Below are positions 26,901 through 39,300 of a stretch of DNA of 64,000 nucleotides, piece by piece. The position numbers were made by a program, and so were the translations under genes. Source of the DNA: Ophiodon elongatus (taxonomy: Eukaryota > Chordata > Actinopteri > Perciformes > Hexagrammidae); assembly GCA_016806645.1 (NCBI GenBank), contig JACSYO010000199.1, positions 485,001 to 549,000 of the forward strand, given 5' to 3'. The notes beneath the pieces were generated by a model. It was not told the DNA's origin, ran no database searches, and was given only the letters and a program-made list of their open reading frames with translations. Numbering within the stretch: position 1 is the stretch's first letter; the number at the start of each line of letters is the position of its first letter.

Positions 26901-29900
26901 TGATGGAGTCACTGACACCCTTAAGACCAAAAGTAATAAACACTCTACATCCAGAGTTTTGAGTAAGAAACAGAGAGGGAGGGAGGGAGGGAGATTGAGA
27001 GAGTGTTAGTTGATTGAACACACACTCTTCTCCCTCAGACAGAGCGGAACCATCGGCAGCGATCTGGATGCAAGTGGATGAGATCACTGACAAACACAGC
27101 AGTGCTGTTAGTACTGGTCTGAGTGATCTCCTGCACATACACACAATCACACACACATGCCCATAAACACACACACACACACACACGCACACACAGCAAA
27201 GTTCTATTAGTGCAGGTCTAAATGTAGGGCAGATCCTCCATAAAACATCTGGCGCTAAGGTAGGAGGTGATGGAGGCTTATAATTCATGTGAACAGATTA
27301 CACATCTGACAATAGGTGGAGGCCATTAAATAATCATAAAACAATGGCATAATAAGAAAATATAAAAGATGGTTTGGGGATGATTAACACGAAATCATGG
27401 AAATAAAAACAAAAGCATGCATTCTTCGTTCCTAAACTCTTCCTCAATTTCCATCACAGACAACACATCTAAATACAGTGTTGCTTAGGTCTTACTACCA
27501 CAGCAACTTCTCTGAGGAAACCTGATCGCTCTTTAAAGCATGAGCCTGTTGCCGGTTGAAAACAAATAGACATCTTTCACGGTGTGTTAGGAACCGCTAG
27601 GGCCTGAACCACGCCAGCGGCACACTGTCTTTTATGCCAATGCAACTGGCAACCAGACCCCAAATTACTGCTCGGCCCGCTCTGGCTATTTCATTCCTCC
27701 GTTCCCCCTCCTCTCTTTCATCTTCCCCATCGGAGAACTCCCCTCTAAGCCTCTCCACCCTGTCATGGAAAAACCGCCAAAACCCTGGACCGCGTGTTCG
27801 TGATTTTCTGTGCAAATGTTGGAGTGGAGGCTCATGCTGCTTCCCTCACTAGCTCTTCCTTTTAATCAGCAAGGGTCCAAGCAAGCATGTGTCAGAAAAA
27901 TGTGTTCATGCTGTCAGGGCTCTGTATAGTACAAAATGACATGCCTCTGAAGGCAAACGTTCTCACCCTACATGAGAACTTCTTGTTGCTGTTGGAACTC
28001 TTAAAATTAGGGCTGTCACTGCAAAATTCAGACTGCCACACTTTTAAAAGAAACTGGACTTTGAATTAGTTCTGATCTATTTAAATACAAAATGTACAGT
28101 GAATGAACGCAACAGGACTTGCCTTGAAAACTCTTGTGTAGCCGCAGCAGGGGGCATTTGTAAAATGTCCGTCGAACCTTTCGTAGTAATTATGAGTTCC
28201 ACTGCTCTTCATGGCAAGACCTGCCCTGCATCGCTGGTTGAGACGATTGGTTGAGGTTCGACATTGGCCGTGAGTAGTAAGCGTCAGGATAGCCAGGACA
28301 TAGGACCCCAACAAGTCCAGTAACCAGTACCTCGGCGAGCATGGACGCCTGGCCAGTCCTAGTGCTTGAATGCAGCACAGGGGGTTCTTGCCAAGAAGAG
28401 CAGTGGGATTCATGATAAAGCGTAAACTATGCTAGCTTCACTGACACTAAATGAAGAAAACTAGTCAGTGCACTGGATGGATAAACTTACTAAGTGGAAG
28501 CACATTAGATTGGACCCTACAGATGGAAAAATAGTGTTTCAAGGTAAGGTGCTGACTATGTAAATTACAACTTTGAGGCAGCGATCATTTAATGAATGGA
28601 ACAATTCAACTACCTAGTTTAGGATAAAGCTAATTAGGGTGCGTTCAAATTAATTTAAGTGACAGTCCTGATTAAAATGTTTGAAAAAAAAACTAGAGCC
28701 ACACTTTCAGTTCTAACGATTTTTCCCAAATCAGAGTTTTTTTTAATTTTATTTGCATGGCTCTAAAAAAATCTGAATTTAGTGACAACAGAATTCATAG
28801 TTTCCTCTAAAGTCTTATTTGAACTAGTGGTGCATTTTTTATTAATATTATCTGTTGTAACATTGAGTGATGATGACATTTGACCAGTATACCAGATATA
28901 TAGTCTGAGTAATAGTGCTGACTCATCCCTATATTTTTGTATCTGTCAGTGCTTTGGCCAAGGGAGCTGTTTCCAAGGAATGCATTTGCTGATATTTCAT
29001 GTGCTTCAGTGAAAACAATACTTTCTCATAACCCTGCCTGGAAACCTCAGTGTCTTTTTATCAATCATCAAAACACAAAGCCTGCACTGTCTTTCAGATT
29101 CATATCAAGGACTTAAGCAGGTTAACGCCAAAGGCATAACGTTTGACATGACAACGAACAACTGTTCATTCAGGGGAAACAACAGGGTAGATTAGAAGTC
29201 AAAGGCAGGCAAACAATCAGGTCAACAACTTGAAGAGACAAGCACAGAAATGAGCCTCCCTCCTAATGCAATATGTATCAGGGTCAAGTTCAACCATGCA
29301 CGACAACAACCACGTCCACGGACACAAGTGAACAGTGCAAGCAGAATGAGAACTCAGTGGTCCTACTAATGTACCAACACCACGATATCGGACAACAACA
29401 TCACAAAACCTGCTCACCATTCCACTGGGGTAGGGGAGACACAGAGAAGAGAAGGACTAGTGCTGTTTTTACCGTTAGGAGGAGGTAAACTGAGATGCAG
29501 GGATGTCCTAGGTTTAGGGTCAGGTAGGGGGTCCTGTTTGAACCCTAAGGGGGGGATCAGGGGATGGGGGTAAGATGAAGCAAAGGGAGGTGGTTGGAAA
29601 AGCCTTTCTGCAGGGGTTACAGTGTGCAAGGGGAATGTATACAGCACTGGTTTGTGATGTTGATTTCAGGGGAGTGTGGTATTGTGAATATAATTAGCAG
29701 TTTCATGGCTTTGGTTCAAGAAATAAGGAAAATAAATCTTCACGAGTGATGAAACAGTGGTTACAGGCCCAAAGGCAGCGCACACCAGGTCAGGCGTTCT
29801 GTTTCCCATTATGACTCATGGGTCTATGGTGAACCGAAAGACCCAGAGAGTGAGTTTCCAACACATGGTTAATTTGGTGCTTAACCACAGCCCATGCCAA

Positions 29901-32900
29901 CTAAAGTCAGTTCAGTGGTCGTATCACAGCACTCCATTCTTTAGGACCTTCGGTCTCAGTCAAATACAGAGAGGACTGCCACTTGCTGCTGTGGGGAAAC
30001 CCATTTCAGTTTCTAATTCTAAATCCAAGGTTTTGTATGCTTCTGTTCTATTTGGGGAACACATGGAAAACTCACTTTTGGGGCACTGTGAACCCCCTTT
30101 CAAATAAGAGCTTTCTGGTAGATGTTGACGGTTTTAGTTTCTATCTAAGGTTTGACAACAGAAATGATTCCAGCAAGTCGTCCATTGTCTGTATTGGACC
30201 AGGTCTCGGTCTCAGCGTGCTTTGATACCTCTGAAGTAAGGGATGTAGTTGTGCTGCTGCAGCATGGCTAGGGTGGTGGGGTTTAGGTGAAAAGACAAGC
30301 CTGCACTGCCACCTACTGGTGTGGGTGAGTACTTGCCACTACCTACACCACCACCACCACCACTCCCTTCAGCCCCAGCAGCATAGGACACAGGGAGGGA
30401 AGATGATTCCCTGGTCCGGGTGGACGGGTACTTAATGGCACTCATGAGGGTTGGAGGCAAAGGGAGAGAACAGGAGTCATGGGCCTGGCTGCTGTGTCTA
30501 CCACCAAGGTATACCTCGGGCCCTGAATGTCCAATCAGATCACAGGAAACATGTTGAGTCAATGGCTAAACGTGTGAAGGTGTTAAGTTTCATAGAAAAA
30601 ATTTGGAATAGTACGTGTAGTTCATTTACAAAACATCAACATCACACAGTAAAGCCTTAAATATTGATCGAAAAGATCTGGTGTAATTTTGAGAAAATTA
30701 TAATAATATCATGATATGTAAGTTGTGTACAAATGAGAGGCCCATTGTAATTTCATAAAGCAAGCCCTATCACCCTCCTCAAAAGGTCAAATAGAAGAAT
30801 TAATGACACAAGGAATTGGCAAAAGTTCTGAGATGGACTTTATCAAGCGTCTTCGAATAGGAAAGCAGTGTGTGACGCATATTTGTAACTACGGTTATCC
30901 TCTTCAACCTGGTGCCTTTATTAACCACAATTTAATCTTAAATTTGACCACAGACAGTTTGGTTATAATGTAAGTGTGTAATGCTAGTAGCAGCTAATGT
31001 AGCCTGAAGCCTCTAACCTGCAGCAGAGATATTTTATTATTAAAACTTCAGGCCCAACTAAAACTGACTCAAGTGACATCACTTATCAGACTTCACACAG
31101 CTCCCTCTGACACTAAAGGCTCTATAGTACTTTATTTACATAGACAGTAACACCAACACCTGGACGTGTAAAATCTGTCGACTTCCACTTTGAAAATTGT
31201 TTTTCTCGCAAAACAGGTGACGTGCCAATATTTACTTGACAGCCTACAAACACATTGCAAAATGTGAGATTTAAGATATGCATTGATTTTGGCGTAATAT
31301 TCTTGCATATACAACACATTATCATATCCAACTCATCAAATCCCACCACTTGGTCACTGGCCCGAAGCTTCAAACTACGATGCTCTAGGTATCCCTCTCA
31401 CATCAGTTTTAGATCAGGTTCGGCATGTCAAATTTGTTTTGTGAGTCACGTGAACGACACTAACGACTCTAGTGACCAAAGACTGACACGACAAAATGTC
31501 AACGTTTACTTTCAGTTTGGCACAGGACATGAATAGTGGTCTCCTGGACGAAAGTCCTGTGTTTGTTTGACCCATCCACCTTCTTTCCCACTAACTTACA
31601 TCAGTTGCACTGAGAGAATAATGACTTGGATGAAGTTAGTTGAAGCAATGTGCCTCGCATACAGATGCTAAAGGGATCCTCCGTGCGCTGACCAACCGGT
31701 CGGTATTTGACGAGTTTGGAGTGAGTTCACATAAACATAATCTAGATAATTTAAGGAAGCATTTTTTGTCCAACCGTTCCCTGTCATTCACTAAGTAGAC
31801 TACATGTCGGCCGACAGAGTAATCTGCATGTAGTATGACCGGAAACATGGGTAGTTAAAATATACAGAAATTCAAACTTGGAGGTTTTTACAATAACAAC
31901 AGCAATATATGGCTCACGGCTGTGTGTCATGAGTGTGTTTGAGGCTGATACCTGGTCGGCTGTAATTCTGTGGGGAACGGCAGGGGGTGTAACGTCCATA
32001 GCCCCCCAGGGAGCTGTTAGAGCTGGGGCTGGAGGGCCTCCGCTGACGGGGTGACTTCTCCCCATCGCCCTGGTAGAACACATAATGTAAAACAAGTCAG
32101 TTCTTTCTCATGAGAAACAAACATTACCTCACTCCGTAATCACAGTATTAGACAGAATGTGAGCATGACTCCATCTCTGATATATTCCTAATGAGATAGA
32201 TCAATCATGTTGCACAAGGCAAACAAAAGATCGAAGAAATATAAGACTAGCGCCAAGACAACGAGGTCAGGGGAATGCATATTGGTATGTCCAGGAGCAG
32301 ATCAGGTTGATTGAAAACATGGATCAACAAAGTTTATGAAGTCAGAAGTGTCCTTTAATATAAATGCCAAACAGAAATTAAGGCACAAAAATAGGAATAG
32401 AAAAATGTTGATCATTATCAGTGATGTACAGTCAGCAGTGAGCTTAGAACACTAATTGTTAAAGTCTCATATTTACTCATATTTAACTCACTTGTTTTAT
32501 TTGCCAATGTCAAGACAGTATTAATGTCGATGTCAAAAATAGCACAAAGTCTTATAATAATAAATCATGAAATTTAAACAGAATATTCCCAGACTAATAC
32601 ATGGCTAACTCTGGTCCATATTTAAAGGGCCCATTCCCTCACTTACCTTTAGTGCTATCTAGCCATGCTGATAGTTTTGGGTTTATTTGTCCAGGCTTTT
32701 ATATATCTGTCTCTGAGATTTTGGCATCCAACTCCAATACAGTGGAGGTAAATGGAATTTCCTTTGTGATGCTCAAAGCACTGACAACATTGAACTGAAC
32801 ATTTTGTTTTAATAATTCAACATGAGTGCTTCTTTCATTGCTGTCCCTGTTACTCTGAGTTATCAATGATATGCACTAATTCTTCAGTAGAAATGAGTTA

Positions 32901-33315
32901 AAATGACAATGATTCACAGAGGTAAACATAGCAACTAGTGTTTTTTTTCTTTCTTTAGTAACAGGAACCTATTGGCAAAGCTTCAGCCCTGCAACAGCTC
33001 CCTGTCAGAAATAAACTGCTTTTCTATTAGGAAGTCAGTGGCATCTTGTTTATTTTTTCAATTTCACAAGATGTTTTGATAGCTAGTTAGTTATGTAAGA
33101 AATGATAACCCGACTCTTCAGTGATCTGCCTCAATGCTCTGATTAGTCCATTGGTTCTCCAACTTGACTTAGAATGACTGAACAAACCTGAGATGTGGGC
33201 GATGATTGAGCTGCTTTAATTGAACAGCATCATCTGTAAGGACCATTAAAACACATATCAAACCTTGAGGAGCTCTGCATTCCCCTGAGAAAGCCCTTAA
33301 TTCAAACATGTAACA

Positions 33316-33391
<76 letters not shown>

Positions 33392-36300
33392 GACAGAAAG
33401 ACGCGTTACACTGATGACGTGTGTGACGTCCACAGCGAGACTCAGTGCATCATATTACCTCAGTAGGAGTAGGAGAAAGCAGCTGGGGGGACTGCAAATG
33501 AAGAGGGGGAGAGAAGCCAATGATTAGGACCAACTCATATGTGAGGTTATATGAGTTAACCATCCACACATGAGTTCGATCAATCACTGTCAGTGAGTCA
33601 TGATGACGTGGAATGATGAATGAAGTGCTATGAGACTGTGACTGCACTGCAAAGGAACGGCTGTTTGTGAGAGACAAGCAAGCGCGGCGTTGAAGGGGGG
33701 GGGTGGGGGGTTGGGGTGGGGGAGGGGGTGGATGGGTAGCAAGGTAAAAAAATAAATGTATATATACACGAGTAGAGTACAACTTGAAATGTACTGAGTT
33801 GATTTCCACCACTGGATTAGAGAGGTGTGAAGTTAGAAAGAAGTGAAAGACTGGGAGCCGGTCTACCTCTCCGTAATGCCTCTCCTCAGACGGGTAGCTG
33901 ACGTATGGAGAGTAGGACAGCATGTCAGGCCGGTCTATGTTATAGATGGCCTTGGTCTTTGGGAGAGCTGCCAGGTCCTTGTAGTCCAGCATCTCCTCTC
34001 CTAGTTTGGCCTGGCAGCAGTAACAAGAAAGCGTTCATCATTTATCCATCATGTCCTGGTATTAATCAGTTTTATTCAGCAAAGATGTATAAATAACGGA
34101 ATGCTGCAGGAAAAAGCTGAACTATGTGCTGCTGCGGCCCCTGGTGGTGAGTAGAGGTGGTGCAGTCTTACGTAGATGACTCTGCTGGGAGAGCCCGAGG
34201 TGCTGGATGCTGGGACTGAAGTTATGCTCTCAGATGAAGTCCGGGTCATCTAAAACACACACACATACTCAGTTATTTTCAAATATGTTGGATATATTCA
34301 TGAAACTCTCTTCAGTGCTGCATGTACAGCAGTTAGTTATCAAACTATCTAACTAACTACTGCAGTAGTACAGGAGTTAGTTAGATATTGTTTTCTGCAT
34401 GAATTAATCCCATTTTTTTATTTCTTAATTAACCGATTCGATTTATTTTTACTTGTAAAATGTCAGAAAATACTAAACTTATTCAAACTGCTTGTTTAGT
34501 CCAACAAACAATTCAAAAACAAAAGATATTCCATTTATAATGATAAAAAAGAGAGAAACGTGTTTAAGTATTCCATTCAACTATACCCTCAGCATAAACT
34601 ATTGACATGTTTTATATTCATTGTTGGTACATTTTGTTCACCAAAGAGCAAGTTGTATTACCATTATGTGCACAAAGTATCACAGCACAAAAGTATCACG
34701 ATGCTATTAGTGGGCGATCAGCTCCCATCACAGTTATTGTTAAAGCACACAAGTTGAAGACAGAGTGGACTTTCCCCTTCAGAGCAAATTCAATATTGGT
34801 AGTTTTAATCATCTTGCATGATCATCAGTTAAGTGTTCGTCTAGTTGTGTGAGTGTCACACTCTTCAGATACCGATCCAACATCCTACAGATGCACATGG
34901 ACACACATCACTCCTCTCTACTTCCTCATTAAATCCCTGTACATGCAGACTGATGAGCAGAATGTTACAGCTCCGTCAGTCACGTAGCGCTCAGGGCTCT
35001 ACAGCTGCTGCTCAATGAGAAGCACATCGAGTAACATGGTGTCAACAGTTAAGAACAACCCATGCAGTAGATGGTTGTGGGTTGAGTGGGGTGCAGGGTG
35101 GGTGCAGGGACGTTCACGAGCACCAACCTGCTGCTCAGGGATGTCATTGAGCTGTATCCGGACCTGCTTCTGGGAAGGAGAGGGGTTAAGAGGAGGAATG
35201 AGGATGGGAGATGTGTCTGTGAGGCTGAAGGGCTGCTGATTTAACGCTGTCCTGAACTGAACCCCTCCTCTTCTTCATTGGGATTGGTCACATCCTCCCT
35301 GTACTGATTTGTCTTGAGGTTGACAGGCTGAACTTGTCATAGTTACTAGAACCAATCAACTTTTTTGTTAAATATGTCCAATACTTACATTTATAACTGC
35401 TTGCAATACTGGTCGAATAATATTTCTATGGTGTCCGGCATCCAGAGGAAAGTGTCTGTTGGGGTCTTAGCGTCTCAATGAGAAGTGGTCAATTTCTATG
35501 TTGTCCAGATATGATACAAGCTGTCAAAAGATTTATGCAAAGGGTCCTAATACTTCCTAAAGCAACATCTCTTGGTAGTTACAGTAATGTTTTGTTGTTG
35601 TAAAGTATAGGAGTATTTTGCACTTTGAAAACTTTCAGTTTTCATTTCGCCCCACAGACTATGACTGTGGTTGGATAGAGGCTACATGAGATCTGTTTTG
35701 TACACACAAAGACATTTTAGACCTTTGACTGCTTACTGATCCAGATTAAAACACAAGAAAGCCAAAGATGTCTGTAAAGTTGTTGAGCAATTTAAAGTTT
35801 TAGTGCTCATGAGGGAGGTCAAAGACAACATCAGAAAGTACTTTTGCATTCTCAGCCTTTAATTTGAACTAATCATATCTCCCTATTTACAGCTGCACAA
35901 TCAACAAAAAGCAACAGCATCTCAAATCTTCCCAGATGACATCCAATGGATCTACTTTGGTTCCATTTGAGGATATGTAACAAATAGCCCTTTTGACAAG
36001 TATACCACCCACCTTACTCTTCTCCTCCTGCTTGGCTGCTTGTCTGCATGGTGGATGCCAGATAGAAGATCCTGAAGACACAGAGACAAAGACAGGAACC
36101 GTCAGATTGTTTCCAACCTTTGTTTTCCAACACATGTCCATTTACGTTGTCGCTAGGGACGACAATGGTGGTTGGTTGATTGGTCGATCCACCAATATAG
36201 TCCAGACTGAACTATCACAGCTACTTTAGAATGAGTTTAGACATTCATGGTCCTCTTTCAGCTGTCAGGTCATCCTACTCAGGTGAAAGCCGAGCGCTTC

Positions 36301-39300
36301 AGACTCTCATTTGTGCCCACTGCCATCTGACGTAACACCACTGACTAACTAGTATACTGAAGAGGGTATAGTATTTATTAAATTGTATTATATTTTAAAC
36401 TACTATACTACAACAATGGTTGTGGGTATGGTATCTTTACTGTTTATGTTTTAATTTGGAGTCAAATTGTTCTTTTGTAGTTTCTATTTGTGTTTTATTC
36501 TTATTTTTTCATTTGATATACTTTCTTTATATTTCTCTATGTACATGTTTTAATTTCTGTCGTTGTGCTGCTGTAACACCAGAATCTCTTCTCTGGGTTC
36601 AATAAAGGCTTTTTAATCCAAAATTAAATAGAATTTTGATCTGGTGCCATTTTCAGGTCACAATGTCACCAAGACTGAATACCTATAAAAGTAATGACAT
36701 TTGATTTATCCTCAGCTGTAGCCTACTTTGTGTACGGGAGAATTGGTAATGATTAATTAGTATGATTAATTAGTAAATTTTAGCTTAACATCATTGCTCT
36801 TGTTAGTTGTTTGTGTATTTTTCTTGCCCCTATTTATTAGCTTGTATGTTCTGTTTTTCTCAATTTCATATGGTTATTGTCGATAGCTTAATACAAAAGC
36901 TAATTGACATTCTGGCATTAGACAAGAAAGTACATGTTGATTAAAAAAGTGATGCAGCAATATGCACTGCTGACATTGATTCAAGATAAAGCTAAAACAT
37001 CCAACATAATTTTCTGTTGCATTTCTTTTCATAATAATGGTTTTCTTCACTAAATCAATTCACCCCACAGTGACATGTAGCAGCTTAATAAGAGTTGAAG
37101 TGAATCGAGCTCGCATGGCAAAGCACCAGCGGCTACTTTGTGTTAGTGCCACAGCAGCAGTAAATAACATCTGGATGAGCGTAGCAGCGTGACTCAGGCT
37201 AACCAAGTGCATTAGGAGCAAGGAGATCCATGATACATTGGGTTTAAACTGTGACGTGGTGAGAAAGAGGAAATAGAGATTGAAAGCAGATGTTGACAGT
37301 TTAGACAGACAGGAAGAAAAGAGTGAAGAGAAAGGAAACAGAGTGACAAATAAATGATGTCACCATTAGATCGTTGGCTCTCCTTTAGCTTCTTATTGTC
37401 AAACAATATCAGTCATGTGCTTTAGGATTGAATCATCTGTGGTCAGGCATAAACACAAAGCCAACCTACTCTGACATTTAGAGTTATAGATTGCAAAAAG
37501 ATCTTTAAGATAGAAAACAGATTTGAAGGTATTTGTCTCGAGTCCCAAAAACCTACCTTGTAGGTACATTTCTTCTCCCTCTGCAAACATCTGCTCACAG
37601 CGGGCACAGCGGGCACATGTGGGGTGGTAGTGCTTCTCTCCAGCCTGTTGAGCATTAAACAAGGACAGGTTATGTCGCACACTTTGTTGGTTATGGTCGG
37701 GGAATTGTTAAAGGGGAACTAAAGCAATTAAGTACTGCTCTTTGATAAAGCTGGAGGACTTATGATAGACAGGTAAACAAAATGTCAGAATTAAAGCAGA
37801 AGAGCCCAGATGTCCTACTCTTCCCATAATGCAACTTGATAGCATCTTTTCATTAGGCATGCCCTAAATTTGTCATTCCTTTTTTTTCTTCTTTTCCTGG
37901 CAGAAGTTGTCTTCTGTAGATGAGGGATCCATACAGTCCACACAATCATCCACCTGTTCACTGTCTTGTTGTTTAAGAGTCATGGCAATATAATGTATCG
38001 TCATAATCTGGTTGAAGTACAGTCGTGACAATGAAAACAAACCAATGCAGCACAGACAAAATAAAAAAACACTCCAAGTTCAGTGGATAATAGACAAAGA
38101 GGAAGACAGTGGTCGTGGATTTCACAGCTGAGTGTTCGACACCTGTCACTTAGAGTTGATAATGGAACACCTACCACCCCAACCATGAGGAAAAGACATT
38201 GGTGTTTGTGGGCATGTCTAGATAAGATAAGATAAGATATACTTTATTGTCCCGCAGGGAAATTTATCTTGGGCTCCAAGCCGCGGCATCACACAATACA
38301 AGTCTAAGGGCACAGTTTAATATAAAAGTCATATTTAAAATATAAAAAATGCTGATGTGGAATAAATAATTAGCTATGGTAGTCTTCTTTTGCTAATTGT
38401 AATTCCTTGTCTAATTACTTGATTGAAGTGCCACCATCTGCAAATGACAACAAAGAAGAGGTTGTGTTTTCTTATTTAACCACAGGATGGAGCACTGGTG
38501 CTGAGTAAGGAGCCCTACGGTTGTATTCGGTGTAGAGAAAAATGCCAGAGTAACATGAATGTGATTTAAGTATGATTCACATACTTGTGACTGATCAATA
38601 TTCATCAAAAGCAAAGAAAATATCCAAGGAACATATACTAAACAGTAACAGCTTTAGTATTAATGGTGAAATTGTCCTTTAACAAAAATTATAAATGAAT
38701 TGTACTTGTTTAGTGCTTTTCTAGTCTCTTGACCACTCAAACACTACATGACATCATTATGGGAGGGGCTACCATGCAAGGTGGCACCTCCCCATCAGGA
38801 CTAACTAATCATTCATTCACCACAGGAACAGCCAGCAGGAACAATTTTGGGGTTATGTGTCTTGCCCAAGGACACATCGACATGGAGCGGAGCTGGGATC
38901 AAACCACCGATCCTCTGATTGAAGGACAAACCTGCTCTACCACTGAGCCACAGTCGACACACAATTGTCTAAAGCGTCCTGAAAATGTACTAATATACTT
39001 AAACAGTGAGTAGGCAGCGGCAGACCATGTGCTCAGCATGGTGATATTACATAGCTGACATTTAGAAGCTAATGGGGGAGATATGTTATCCAGATCTTGA
39101 GTTAAAATCCACAAGTCAGTGTGAGGGGAGAGGGTCGTCATGGTGGGGATGGTTGGTCTGGGATTTTGCTTTGAAGTTATTTTGTGAATTGTTCCTGGGC
39201 TCGTGAAACCACAGGGCCACTGGGATAAAGAGGTCTTCAGGGGTTCAAGTGGTCCTCTGAGACCCAAACTAAGCCCCAAACATGGCCGGGCCAAAATGCT

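Larger units (their letters stand above)
34250..36012 (-). other. ablim2: introns on both sides of the 42-nt exon
   Basis: Apart from the optional exon at 35128-35169, this region holds the first copy of the 144-bp near-identical repeat (35421-35564). No other exon was recognised. Confidence 0.75.

Noticed and set aside
28081..28413. 110-codon minus-strand frame with several Cys
   Set aside because: Two frames are open over the same interval, no domain is recognisable, and no splice sites fit the neighbouring ablim2 phases.
33450..33992. 180-codon continuous frame as a single exon
   Set aside because: Past the donor at 33865-33866 it has no similarity to abLIM and includes a poly-Pro stretch from the G-run; the next real exon (33459-33491) is separate.
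34172..34249. Internal ATG at an exon start as an alternative translation start
   Set aside because: The ATG directly follows a good splice acceptor in phase with the upstream exons; there is no sign of a promoter or a favourable start context.
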